A stretch of DNA of 64,000 nt from the NCBI RefSeq assembly GCF_029277985.1, contig NZ_CP119546.1, forward strand, positions 186,001 through 250,000, read 5' to 3'. Source of the stretch: Providencia stuartii. Its GTDB lineage: Bacteria; Pseudomonadota; Gammaproteobacteria; Enterobacterales; Enterobacteriaceae. Positions 7,983-17,212 of this stretch are shown one piece after another. How positions within the stretch are numbered: position 1 is the stretch's first letter; every line of letters starts with the position of its first letter. Position numbers and translations under genes: made by a program. The notes below the pieces were generated by a model, which was given only the letters and a program-made list of their open reading frames with translations, did not search any database and was not told the origin of the DNA.

Positions 7983-9031
7983 GTCAATCATCTGTAAATC
8001 AACTGCAATTAGGTTTTATTGGGCTTGGCAGAATGGGGGCCGCGATGGTGCGTCGCATCCAACAAGCCGGTATTTCGTGTGTTGTTTATGATCAAAATGC
8101 AGCGATTCGTCAGCAATTACCCGACAGCGTTGTTTTTAACCACTCACTTGAGGAATTGGTGAAAAACATGCAGGCACCCCGACATATTTGGCTTATGTTG
8201 CCCGCAGCGGTTGTCGATACGGTCATTGCTCAGTTAAAACCGTTACTCGAAAAAGGTGACACACTGATTGACGGTGGAAACTCCCATTTTACTGAAGATA
8301 TTCGTCGTGCTAATGCATTGAAAGCCGACGGCATTCACTATATGGATGTTGGTGTCAGTGGCGGTGTATGGGGAGAAGAACGTGGTTATTGCCAGATGAT
8401 TGGTGGGCCGAAAGCGCATTATGAATATTTAGAACCGGTTTTTCGTGCATTAGCGCCTGGCGTCGATGCCGCACCACGTACTGAAGGTCACCAAGGCGAA
8501 CCGTCACCAGCAGAACAAGGCTACCTACATTGTGGCCCGAGTGGTGCCGGTCACTTTGTTAAGATGGTGCACAATGGTATTGAATATGGTTTGATGGCGG
8601 CTTATGCGGAAGGACTGAATATCCTTAAGCATGCAGATCAAGGGCTTAATCCTGTTGCTGCGGATGCGGAAACTGCGCCACTGGAACACCCTGAATATTA
8701 TCAATATCAATTACCTGTTGGCGAGATCAGTGAATTATGGCGCCGCGGTAGTGTGGTTGGATCTTGGCTACTTGATCTGATCGCACAAGAGATGCACCAA
8801 TCCCCTGACTTGGAGAATTATGCAGGACGAGTTTCTGATTCGGGAGAAGGCCGCTGGACATCAACCGCAGCTATCGATTTAGGGGTTCCTGCTCCAGTCC
8901 TGACAAGCACTCTGTATTCACGTTTTGCTTCTCGTGATAATGATTTATTTGCAGATCGCGTTCAGTCGGCAATGCGTCATGCTTTTGGAGGACATAAAGA
9001 AAAAGCAGCAGAGCAGGGGGGAGATCAATGA
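7979..9031 (+). CDS. gnd: 6-phosphogluconate dehydrogenase, decarboxylating, short (GntZ) type
   Basis: A 350-residue enzyme converting 6-phosphogluconate to ribulose 5-phosphate and CO2. The dinucleotide fold GFIGLGRMG is at residues 12-20, the substrate motif GVSGGVWGEERGYCQMIGG at about 125-143, and the catalytic-lysine motif GHFVKMVHNGIEYG around K195. At 350 residues it is the short form rather than the 470-residue NADP enzyme of E. coli. Short forms are often NAD-linked, but cofactor use here is inference. It overlaps the kinase gene by ATGA and ends in an ATGA overlap with zwf, implying translational coupling. A second, long-type gnd elsewhere in the genome would be expected for the housekeeping role. 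Confidence 0.9.
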   Translation: MSQSSVNQLQLGFIGLGRMGAAMVRRIQQAGISCVVYDQNAAIRQQLPDSVVFNHSLEELVKNMQAPRHIWLMLPAAVVDTVIAQLKPLLEKGDTLIDGGNSHFTEDIRRANALKADGIHYMDVGVSGGVWGEERGYCQMIGGPKAHYEYLEPVFRALAPGVDAAPRTEGHQGEPSPAEQGYLHCGPSGAGHFVKMVHNGIEYGLMAAYAEGLNILKHADQGLNPVAADAETAPLEHPEYYQYQLPVGEISELWRRGSVVGSWLLDLIAQEMHQSPDLENYAGRVSDSGEGRWTSTAAIDLGVPAPVLTSTLYSRFASRDNDLFADRVQSAMRHAFGGHKEKAAEQGGDQ

Positions 9032-10470
9032 GTCGTCTTTCATTGGTAATATTGGGAGCAAGTGGTGATCTGACCAAACGTTTATTAATGCCGTCATTAT
9101 TTCGCTTGCATAGATTAGGCCTGATCCCTGAACTCAATATTATTGGTTACTCAATTGATAAATGGGATCGCGAAGCTTTTTTACAGCATATTCATAACGC
9201 TCTGGCTGAATTTATTGCCGATTTTAATGAAGCAGAATGGACATCATTCAGTGAGCACTTAGATTTTGTCAGTGGTTCACTTGAAGCATCGGCTTTGCAA
9301 GCGCTAGAAAGCAAATTGACACCATCGGCGCTGTTTTATCTTGCATTGCCTCCTACCTTATTTGGGCAAGCAGCACAGGCGATAGGTGAGGCAGGATTAT
9401 CCAAAGAGAGTCCCGATAACTGGCGTCGTATCTTAATTGAAAAACCCTTTGGCACAGATCTCGAATCAGCAAAAGCATTGCGTGAACAAGTTCATGCTTA
9501 TTGGGATGAATCACAGGTCTATCGCATAGACCATTTCTTGGGAAAAGAAGCGACACAAAACTTAATGATCTTCCGCTTTGCAAATCGTGTCCTTGCCCCT
9601 GTTTGGAATGCAGAACATATTGAGCAGGTACAAATTACCTATGCCGAAACCCTTGGTGTAGAGAACCGTGCGGTTTATTACGATCATTCAGGGGCAATGC
9701 GTGACATGCTGCAAAACCATCTTATGCAGCTACTGACCCTGACTGCAATCGAACCGTTAGGCCGCTGGGATGGTGAAATTCTACGTGACCATAAGGTTGA
9801 AGTACTCAAGTCCGTTAGGCCTACGGATGATATGGAGGCGAACGATTGGGCGGTTCGAGGACAATATTGTGCTGGGCAAGTGAACGGTGAAACGGCAACA
9901 GACTACTGCAATGAACCGGGTATACCTGTCGACACTAATACTGAAACTTTTGCCGCATTACGAATTGAAATTGATAACTGGCGCTGGAAAGGGGTGCCTT
10001 TTTATTTGCGTAGCGGTAAACGCCTTGCGAATAATTACGCTGAAATTGCGGTGCAATTTAAAGCGCCAGCAGGCGCATTACCGGAAAATGTTCAGGTTGA
10101 TAATAATTGGCTGGTGTTCAGATTAGCTCCGACGATGGGGATGGATATGCATATGACGGCGAAATTACCGGGTATGCATCTAAATACACATGGCATTACC
10201 CTCAGTGCACCCTATACACAGCCTGGACAATATGAGGTGTCCGCCTATGAGCAGCTTTTAATTGATGCGCTCCATGGTGAACGCGCGCATTTCTTGCGTT
10301 TTGATGAGGTTGAGTGGGCGTGGCGGATTATCGATCCTGCATTAAAAGCATGGCAGAAAGGTATGCCTGATTTGTATAAAGCGGGAACTCAAGGGCCGGA
10401 TACGCAATCACGAATTATGCGTACAGGGCATCAATGGCGTTCACTCTTTGAACAGGAGAGTCGCGAATGA
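9028..10470 (+). CDS. zwf: glucose-6-phosphate 1-dehydrogenase
   Basis: A 480-residue cytoplasmic enzyme oxidising glucose 6-phosphate to 6-phosphogluconolactone, the first step of the oxidative pentose phosphate pathway. The nucleotide-binding motif GASGDLTKRLLMP is at residues 10-22. The signature YRIDHFLGKE (about 165-174) carries the catalytic histidine, and a later SGKRLANNYAEIAVQFK matches the C-terminal substrate region. The ATG at 9028 overlaps the gnd stop and follows GGGGGAG. Zwf acts upstream of Gnd; a lactonase (pgl) would be needed between them but is not in the operon, so it must be encoded elsewhere or the lactone hydrolyses spontaneously. The downstream GH15 gene again starts inside the zwf stop. 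Confidence 0.95.
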   Translation: MSRLSLVILGASGDLTKRLLMPSLFRLHRLGLIPELNIIGYSIDKWDREAFLQHIHNALAEFIADFNEAEWTSFSEHLDFVSGSLEASALQALESKLTPSALFYLALPPTLFGQAAQAIGEAGLSKESPDNWRRILIEKPFGTDLESAKALREQVHAYWDESQVYRIDHFLGKEATQNLMIFRFANRVLAPVWNAEHIEQVQITYAETLGVENRAVYYDHSGAMRDMLQNHLMQLLTLTAIEPLGRWDGEILRDHKVEVLKSVRPTDDMEANDWAVRGQYCAGQVNGETATDYCNEPGIPVDTNTETFAALRIEIDNWRWKGVPFYLRSGKRLANNYAEIAVQFKAPAGALPENVQVDNNWLVFRLAPTMGMDMHMTAKLPGMHLNTHGITLSAPYTQPGQYEVSAYEQLLIDALHGERAHFLRFDEVEWAWRIIDPALKAWQKGMPDLYKAGTQGPDTQSRIMRTGHQWRSLFEQESRE

Positions 10471-12776
10471 TAGCACAGCAAGCACCGGGGGCACCCGGTA
10501 GCACCGCAACTTGGACGAGTAGTGCAAAAGATATGGTAGGCACTGCGATAGGACAAGGGCGTGTATGGTTTACTGTCGGGTATGGGATTTTAAATGAAGT
10601 CTACTGGCCTTCTTGTAGTACTCCGCAAATTCGAGATTTAGGGTTTATTATTGCTGGGGATGATTTTTGGTCAGAAGTTAAGCGAGTTCATCAATATAGC
10701 TTAACCACGCCATCATCTGCTTTACCTATTCCGAAAATCGTACATCAACATGAACGTTATCGTCTTGAGCTGGAAATTATCACTGACCCAGCCCGAGATG
10801 TATTGCTGATTCATTATCACCTTGAAGGTGAGGGACTGCGGCTATACCCACTCTTAGCACCACATCTTGGAGGGGATGGCGACAATAATTATGCGTCAGT
10901 GACTCCTGCGGGTTTGGCGGCTCAGAAGAATGGACAATACCTTATTTTGTCTGCTGAAAGTGGTTTTGCTCGTGGCAGTGTGGGTTATGTGGGAAGTTCT
11001 GACGGCTGGCAAGATTTTAGCCAAAACGGTGGAATGCATTGGGAATATCAACAGGCAGGTCCTGGTAATGTCGCAATGTTGGGAGAGTTGAATCGTAATT
11101 CAGGAGTACTCGCATTAGCTTTTTCAGATAGTGCACAAGGAGCTATAACTCTGGCAAATAGCTCTCTTGCCGCAGGTTATCAGGAAGCAAAGCGCCAGTA
11201 CGCTTATTTATGGGCTGAATGGAATGAAACGGTCAATTTTCCTGAACTCGATAAATTACCGAAAAAGTTATCCGATGCTGTGCGCACCTCAGTTGTAGTA
11301 TTAAAGACGCACGAAGGTAGAACCTTTCCCGGCTCACTGGTGGCGAGTTTAAGTACACCATGGGGGGATACCCATAAAGACCCTGGGGGTTATCACCTTG
11401 TTTGGCCGAGAGATTCGGTTGAAGTCGGCTTTGCGATGCTAGCTTGTGGGTTGATTACGGAAGTGCGAGCTTTACTGGCTTATTTGATAGCCATTCAGCA
11501 GCCTGATGGGCATTGGATGCAGAACAATTTTACTGATGGTCGCCCTTATTGGCAGGGGATTCAACTGGATGAAGTCGCACTACCGGTACTATTTGCCGCA
11601 AAATTACATGAGCAAGGCTTACTTGGCGAAATGCGTGGGGCAGCGGTGCATATGGCACGTAAGGCACTCGCTTTTATCGCACAATATGGACCTGCTAGCC
11701 CACAAGATCGTTGGGAAGAGAACTCAGGAATTAACCCTTTCACACTATCAGTCTCGATTGCTGCATTGGTGGCTGGAGCGAAAGCGGGTTTCCTTGAGGA
11801 AGGTGATAAGCAATACGCTATTGATTTGGCTGATGATTGGAATGAGCGATTAGAATCTTGGGTCTATGTCTCTAATACGGAACTTGACCATGAGTTGGGT
11901 ATTTCAGGACACTATATCCGTTTAAATCCGAATTGCCATTCAGCCCGCTTTGGCGATGTGATGCTACGTAACCGTAATAATGAAACAATTAACACGCGTG
12001 CGTTATTGGGGATGGAATATCTCTATTTAGTGCGCTTAGGGCTACGTAAAGCGTCAGATAAACGTATTCAAGATACCACCAAACTGGTGGATAAACAGTT
12101 ATGTGTGAACTTGCCGGAAGGTCCATATTATTATCGTTATAACGAAGATGGTTATGGTGAACATGAGGATGGACGCGCATTTGATGGAAGTGGTGTAGGT
12201 CGCCTATGGCCATTACTCAGTGGTGAACGAGGCCACTATGCCGCGGCCTGTAAACAAGATATTCAACCTTATTTAAATGCGATCTTAGCCTCGGCCAGTA
12301 CTGGCGGTATGTTGCCTGAACAAATCTGGGATAAAGAAAGTATTCCAGAAAGAGGGTTATTAACGGGCAGGCCGAGTGGTAGTGCGATGCCACTGATTTG
12401 GGCACATGCGGAATTAATCAAACTAATTTACGTGCAAAAAACGGGTGTGCCTATTGAACAGTTGCACTCGGTGAGTGAGCATTATGGTCAAAAATCGCTA
12501 GCGCCACGGGCACGTCATTGGCGTGATAATTTGTCTTGCGGGGCCGTGCCCGCAGATCGTGAGCTATGGATTGAAGCGCAAGAGCCATTTGTTCTGCATT
12601 ATGGTTATGATCATTGGCAAAATATTAAAGAGCAAAGCAGCCAGCCACTTGGTTTAGGGCTATATGGTGTTGCATTAGATGTCAGCGCATTAGCAGGAAA
12701 AACGATCCAGTTTACACGTAGATTTGATGCCAAGGGCTGGGAAGGCCGTGACTGGAGTATTGATATCGAAGCATAA
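10467..12776 (+). CDS. cytoplasmic GH15 glucoamylase / glucodextranase-like
   Basis: A 769-residue inverting glucosidase that would release glucose from the ends of alpha-glucans. The N-terminal beta-sandwich (about residues 1-270) has the glucodextranase-N pattern APGAPGS, RVWFTVGYGILNEVYWP. The (alpha/alpha)6 GH15 barrel follows with HLVWPRDS, PYWQGIQLDEVALP, RWEENSG and LPEQIWD. The general acid is likely E417 (RWEE) and the base E618 (PEQIW), by analogy with fungal and clostridial glucoamylases. There is no signal peptide, so it acts inside the cell on glycogen or maltodextrins. GH15 also includes trehalases and dextran enzymes, so specificity is open. It is the last gene of the four-gene operon (ATGA overlap with zwf) and converges on glgA-glgB. 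Confidence 0.88.
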   Translation: MIAQQAPGAPGSTATWTSSAKDMVGTAIGQGRVWFTVGYGILNEVYWPSCSTPQIRDLGFIIAGDDFWSEVKRVHQYSLTTPSSALPIPKIVHQHERYRLELEIITDPARDVLLIHYHLEGEGLRLYPLLAPHLGGDGDNNYASVTPAGLAAQKNGQYLILSAESGFARGSVGYVGSSDGWQDFSQNGGMHWEYQQAGPGNVAMLGELNRNSGVLALAFSDSAQGAITLANSSLAAGYQEAKRQYAYLWAEWNETVNFPELDKLPKKLSDAVRTSVVVLKTHEGRTFPGSLVASLSTPWGDTHKDPGGYHLVWPRDSVEVGFAMLACGLITEVRALLAYLIAIQQPDGHWMQNNFTDGRPYWQGIQLDEVALPVLFAAKLHEQGLLGEMRGAAVHMARKALAFIAQYGPASPQDRWEENSGINPFTLSVSIAALVAGAKAGFLEEGDKQYAIDLADDWNERLESWVYVSNTELDHELGISGHYIRLNPNCHSARFGDVMLRNRNNETINTRALLGMEYLYLVRLGLRKASDKRIQDTTKLVDKQLCVNLPEGPYYYRYNEDGYGEHEDGRAFDGSGVGRLWPLLSGERGHYAAACKQDIQPYLNAILASASTGGMLPEQIWDKESIPERGLLTGRPSGSAMPLIWAHAELIKLIYVQKTGVPIEQLHSVSEHYGQKSLAPRARHWRDNLSCGAVPADRELWIEAQEPFVLHYGYDHWQNIKEQSSQPLGLGLYGVALDVSALAGKTIQFTRRFDAKGWEGRDWSIDIEA

Positions 12777-12802
12777 ATAATCGTTTATGCATTCAATCTT
12801 TC

Positions 12803-12833
12803 AAGCGGGCATTTAATCATGCCCGCTTTCTTT
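12803..12833 (+). terminator. intrinsic terminator of the ROK-gnd-zwf-GH15 operon
   Basis: A 10-bp perfect stem AAGCGGGCAT / ATGCCCGCTT with a TTAATC loop is followed by TCTTT. It lies 26 bp after the GH15 stop. Confidence 0.85.
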
Positions 12834-12918
12834 AATATAAATTAAATCAGCAAATTGATTGTAAACAGCAACGCATGATTGAATGGCGAGATGCAGGGGA
12901 ATGACAGGGTAGTGAGAA

Positions 12919-12943
12919 TTTAAAGCCGCATCGCGGCTTTAAA
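12919..12943. terminator. terminator-like hairpin after glgA
   Basis: An 11-bp perfect stem TTTAAAGCCGC / GCGGCTTTAAA encloses an ATC loop. It lies 13 bp beyond the glgA stop. It is short of a long U-tract but GC-rich at the loop end, and probably stops the leftward glgBA transcript. Confidence 0.65.
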
Positions 12944-12956
12944 CCTCATTGAACAC

Positions 12957-14396
12957 TCATTGGGTTAGCAGTCTGCGATACACTTCTAAATATGTTTCAG
13001 CCGACTTTTGCCAACTCACATCCCGAGCCATTGCGTTTCGTTGTACTTGCTGCCATTGTGCTGGGGAATCCCATAAAGCAAGTGCACGATCAACGGCGGC
13101 CTTGAGGTCAGAGGCATGGCTTTCATTAAACACAAAACCAGTTGCTTCTCCGCGCTTGATAGCTTCTAAGGAACAATCTGTCACGGTATCAGCAAGGCCT
13201 CCGGTATTACGTACTAGGGGGAGAGTGCCATACCGTAATGCATAGAGCTGAGTCAGGCCACAAGGTTCAAAACGACTTGGCACCATTAATACATCTGTAC
13301 CTGCAATGATTTGGTGGGATAGCGGCTCATCATAGCCAATGATGGTGCGGATCTGATCAGGATATTGCGATTGTGCATGACGATAAGCATTTTCAAGATC
13401 ATGATCGCCGTTACCCAGTAAAATAAACTGACTCCCTGAATTCAGTAGATCCGGTAAAATATCAAGGATCAGATCTAACCCTTTTTGGCGAGTCATACGG
13501 CTGACAACAGCAAAAATAGGCTTGTCAGTCTGTTGCGCAAGACCGAGAGACTTCTGTAAAGCAAGCTTATTTTTCACCTTATTTTTTAAATTGTGTGCAC
13601 TGTATTTTTGCGCAATGAATGTATCACTTGAAGGTGACCATACTTCCGTATCGATGCCATTGAGAATGCCGCTGAGACGTTGTTCATGACTGAGTCGATT
13701 TAGCAATCCATCTAGGCCATAAGCATAATGTGGATTTAAAATTTCTTTGGCGTAGGTTGGGCTAACCGCATTGGTATGGTTGGCATAAAATAGACCTGCT
13801 TTCATAAAGGAGAGCTGACCAAAAAACTCCATTCCTTCAACATTATAAAACTCAGGGGGTAACCAAAGCTCATGGATATGATGAGGGGAAAATAGCCCTT
13901 GGTAAGCAATATTATGTATTGTAAACATACAACGAGCAGGGTATCCGTACGCGGCGAGATAGGCACAAGCAAGGGCGGCATGCCAATCATGTGCATGGAC
14001 AATTTCTGCTTGCCATAGGGGATCACATCCTCTCGCAAGTTCTGCTGCAACAAAGCCTAATAGACCAAATCGACGGTAATTATCTTGATATGCATTATTA
14101 TAACCATCGTGATAAGGGCTGCCTTCGCGCTGATAAAGATGCGGCGATTCAATAATATACAGTGGCGTGCCTTGGTATTGACTATAAAATAAGGTGATTT
14201 CACCAGCAAATGTATTGAGTGTGGTGACTTTCTGTTTGTCGGATACTTGATTGATGATGGCAGGAAAGCCCGGAACTAACACCCTTGCATCTGCACCATA
14301 CTGTCGCTGAGCTGGCGGAAGTGCGGCCACAACATCAGCCAACCCACCTGTTTTTAATAAAGGGAAAAACTCGGCACAAACATGTAATACTTTCAT
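12957..14396 (-). CDS. glgA: glycogen synthase (ADP-glucose type)
   Basis: A 479-residue GT5 glucosyltransferase that extends alpha-1,4-glucan from a nucleotide sugar. The N-terminal donor motif KTGGLADV is at residues 15-22, the acceptor-side HAHDWHA is near residue 135, and the C-terminal SRFEPCGLTQLYALRYGT carries the catalytic glutamate region. The length equals that of E. coli GlgA (477). The start has an AGGAG ribosome site that overlaps the glgB stop, 9 bp away, so the two genes are translationally linked. E. coli arranges glgBXCAP; here glgX, glgC and glgP are absent from the locus. ADP-glucose must therefore come from an unlinked glgC, or the donor differs. The gene converges on the GH15 operon. 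Confidence 0.95.
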   Translation of the reverse strand: MKVLHVCAEFFPLLKTGGLADVVAALPPAQRQYGADARVLVPGFPAIINQVSDKQKVTTLNTFAGEITLFYSQYQGTPLYIIESPHLYQREGSPYHDGYNNAYQDNYRRFGLLGFVAAELARGCDPLWQAEIVHAHDWHAALACAYLAAYGYPARCMFTIHNIAYQGLFSPHHIHELWLPPEFYNVEGMEFFGQLSFMKAGLFYANHTNAVSPTYAKEILNPHYAYGLDGLLNRLSHEQRLSGILNGIDTEVWSPSSDTFIAQKYSAHNLKNKVKNKLALQKSLGLAQQTDKPIFAVVSRMTRQKGLDLILDILPDLLNSGSQFILLGNGDHDLENAYRHAQSQYPDQIRTIIGYDEPLSHQIIAGTDVLMVPSRFEPCGLTQLYALRYGTLPLVRNTGGLADTVTDCSLEAIKRGEATGFVFNESHASDLKAAVDRALALWDSPAQWQQVQRNAMARDVSWQKSAETYLEVYRRLLTQ

Positions 14397-14405
14397 TTTT
14401 ACTCC

Positions 14406-16604
14406 TTATTGATTTGTGGTTGGCCGTAGGCTCAGGTATAGCGTTGATAGAGGGGGGAGTGTTAATTCAATAGAATGATCATAACCATGAGCCTTAATGG
14501 GTTGGGTCATAATGTGGGAGGTCGATTGGGTTTCTTTCCCCCCATAGAGTTGCTCGCTTGTGTTTAATAAAATTTGGTATCGACCCGCTTGTTTGACGCC
14601 GATACGATAATGAGGGCGAGTTACAGGTGTAAAATGACTGATCACGAGCAGTGGATCTCCATTTTCTGCATAGCGAATAAATGCAAAAACGGCGTTGTCA
14701 TCGTCATCGACGATCACCCATTCAAAGCTTTTTTCATGGTGATCATTATCGTAAAGTGCCGGCGTATTACGGTAAATTAAATTGAGAACCTTCACCAAGC
14801 GTTGCACACCAGAGTGTGGGCTAGTTGGAATATCAATTAGGTGCCAATCAAGTTCACTATCATGATCCCATTCGCGCCATTGGGCTATCTCCCCACCCAT
14901 AAAAAGTAACTTTTTGCCAGGATGCGCCCACATAAATCCATAATAGGCTCGTAGGGTGGCAAATTTCTGTTCGGGCGTACCTGACATTTTGCGTAATAGC
15001 GACCCTTTGCCATGCACCACTTCATCATGGGATAAAGGAAGTATGTAGTTTTCAGCCCATGCGTACATGACACTAAATGTCATTTTGTTGTGATGATATT
15101 TTCGGGCGAGTGGATCGAGTTGTAGATAACTTAAGGTGTCATGCATCCACCCCATATTCCATTTGTAGTTAAAACCGAGTCCACCAAGGGATGGCGGCAA
15201 GGTAACGCCCGAAAAGTCTGTCGACTCTTCAGCTGCCATGAGGCTATTAGGCTGGATTTTATGCAATCGCTCGTTGGTCTCTTGTAAGAAGCTAACGGCT
15301 TCGAGATTAATATTGCCTCCGTATTCATTGGCAATCCATTCGCCGTCAGGACGGCTATAATCACGATAAATCATGGAAGCAACAGCATCGACGCGTAAGC
15401 CATCAAAACCAAAGCGATCAATCCAATATATCGCGTTATCAGATAAAAACTGACGCACTTCACGGCTACGGTAGTCGTAGATCAGAGTATTCCAGTCACG
15501 GTGTTTGCCTTCTTTTGGGTCAGCGTATTCATAAAGTGGCGTCCCATCAAAATTGGCGAGTCCACTGCTATCAGAAGGAAAATGGCCAGGTACCCAATCA
15601 AGAATAACATTGATACCGAGCTTGTGTGCTTTATCAATAAAATCAATTAAATCTTGAGGAGAACCAAAGCGGCTGGTAGGGGAATAAATCCCCAATGGCT
15701 GATAGCCCCAAGAGCCATCAAAAGGGTGTTCACTAATGGGCAATATCTCTAGGTGGGTGAACCCCATTTCTTTGACATAAGGCAGTAATGTGTCTGCTAA
15801 CTCACTGTAACTTAACCATGTTGTGCCATTATGTGAGCGACGCCAAGAGCCAAGGTGAACTTCATAGATTGAAATAGGGGCATTACGTTGGTTCGCCTGA
15901 ATTTGTTGCGGTGTAGGTATAGATTTTTTGGGCAGTGGAGAAATGATGGATGTGGTATCTGGCCGTAATTGGCTACGAAAAGCATAAGGGTCAGATTTTA
16001 ATTGGAGTTGCCCCTTTGCATCTAATATTTCATATTGATAGTGAGTACCAGCATGGATAGCAGGAAGAAATATTTCCCAGATACCGCTTTCTGGATGGTA
16101 GCGCATTGGATAGCGACGACCATCCCAAAAATTAAACTCACCCACCACTGAAACCCGTTGCGCATTTGGTGCCCACACACAAAAATGGGTACCTAAGATA
16201 TCATCCAACTGCTTGATATGTGCACCTAATATCTCAAATGAGCACGTTTGAGGAGAACCTTGAGTATTCGAGTCATGGAGTAATGTGCCGAAACGATAAG
16301 GATCTTCAATGATTTGTTGCGAGTCACCCCAGTCAACCTGCAAGATATAGGTAAAGTTAGTATCTAAGTCTGCTGCGTCACCAACAAAAAAACCACGTGG
16401 GTCAACGCGTGATAATTGAATGACAGGGGCTGCGGTTAGCCTGTCAAGGACGGTGACTTGCTGAGCATTGGGTAGTAATACTCGAAAATATGTTTTTCTC
16501 CCTTGCTGATGCATACCTAAGAAGGAGAAAGGGTCACGATAATTTCCGGCAAAGAGTTGATCAACGATCAGAGCTTGAGTTGAGGATACCTTCGTTTCTT
16601 TCAT
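14406..16604 (-). CDS. glgB: 1,4-alpha-glucan branching enzyme
   Basis: A 732-residue GH13 enzyme that introduces alpha-1,6 branches into glycogen. An N-terminal carbohydrate-binding region (FSFLGMHQ) precedes a second early-set domain (HFCVWAPNAQRVSVVGEFNFWDG). The catalytic barrel has GFDGLRVDAVAS (nucleophile aspartate near 403), MAAEES (acid/base glutamate near 457) and LPLSHDEVVHG. A C-terminal beta domain ends the protein. The length matches E. coli GlgB (728). The ATG follows a strong AGGAGAGG site. It is the first gene of a two-gene glgBA unit whose promoter must lie in the 608-bp region shared with emrA. Confidence 0.95.
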   Translation of the reverse strand: MKETKVSSTQALIVDQLFAGNYRDPFSFLGMHQQGRKTYFRVLLPNAQQVTVLDRLTAAPVIQLSRVDPRGFFVGDAADLDTNFTYILQVDWGDSQQIIEDPYRFGTLLHDSNTQGSPQTCSFEILGAHIKQLDDILGTHFCVWAPNAQRVSVVGEFNFWDGRRYPMRYHPESGIWEIFLPAIHAGTHYQYEILDAKGQLQLKSDPYAFRSQLRPDTTSIISPLPKKSIPTPQQIQANQRNAPISIYEVHLGSWRRSHNGTTWLSYSELADTLLPYVKEMGFTHLEILPISEHPFDGSWGYQPLGIYSPTSRFGSPQDLIDFIDKAHKLGINVILDWVPGHFPSDSSGLANFDGTPLYEYADPKEGKHRDWNTLIYDYRSREVRQFLSDNAIYWIDRFGFDGLRVDAVASMIYRDYSRPDGEWIANEYGGNINLEAVSFLQETNERLHKIQPNSLMAAEESTDFSGVTLPPSLGGLGFNYKWNMGWMHDTLSYLQLDPLARKYHHNKMTFSVMYAWAENYILPLSHDEVVHGKGSLLRKMSGTPEQKFATLRAYYGFMWAHPGKKLLFMGGEIAQWREWDHDSELDWHLIDIPTSPHSGVQRLVKVLNLIYRNTPALYDNDHHEKSFEWVIVDDDDNAVFAFIRYAENGDPLLVISHFTPVTRPHYRIGVKQAGRYQILLNTSEQLYGGKETQSTSHIMTQPIKAHGYDHSIELTLPPLSTLYLSLRPTTNQ

Positions 16605-17212
16605 TACCTCTCCTGAATCAAAGCAGTCGGGGCTAACAGTCTTCTATTATAGTTCTCATTATGAACGATAGAATGATATTTATTGTTTCATGCTCATCAT
16701 TTTCTAGTGATACTGAAAATTATTTTGATCATATAAGGATGATCTAGGGTATTCAGATACTTTTTATTTATTATTATTCTGCACATGTATTATTCAAATG
16801 TAACAGCAACTAATTCTGATATATCAAAACATTGAGTTGGATCAATATCAAGTAAATTAGCGATACTTTATATGCGAAATATGCGAATAAAGCCAACGCG
16901 CAATAAAGCTGACGAGTGCTGATGGAAATCATCAAAAATCGATGTATTAAAAATAATCTTTTTTATTATCATAATAATTAGGGGCAAGAAAAGTCAAATA
17001 TAATAATCTTTAAAATTCATTAAGTTAAGTTGATTCTATTTAAGATGCTCACCATTGAACATTCTCATCATTTAATGATGAGAATGTTAATATCTAATTA
17101 AGAATAAATTTTGAAATTAATAATGCTAAATGGAATTCTCTATTGCTTTATTAGCATTAGTTCGTAAATATAAGGGCAGTGATTAATAAAGCGTGAGACC
17201 CTGAGAGTTATT
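16605..17212. promoter_or_regulatory. 608-bp divergent region between glgB and emrA
   Basis: No gene is supported. It holds an inverted repeat GATCAT / ATGATC at 16727-16744. A near-consensus FNR-type site TTGAG-TTGG-ATCAA (9 of 10 consensus positions) lies at 16832-16845. A perfect palindrome at 17058-17088 is listed separately. The glgB ribosome site is at its left end and the emrA site at its right end. Confidence 0.4.
17058..17088. promoter_or_regulatory. 31-bp perfect palindrome upstream of emrA
   Basis: The arms are AACATTCTCATCATT (17058-17072) and AATGATGAGAATGTT (17074-17088) around one T. No U-tract follows. It lies 124 bp before the emrA start, a position suited to an operator for a dimeric regulator such as a MarR or TetR type protein. 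No such regulator gene is adjacent. Confidence 0.6.
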
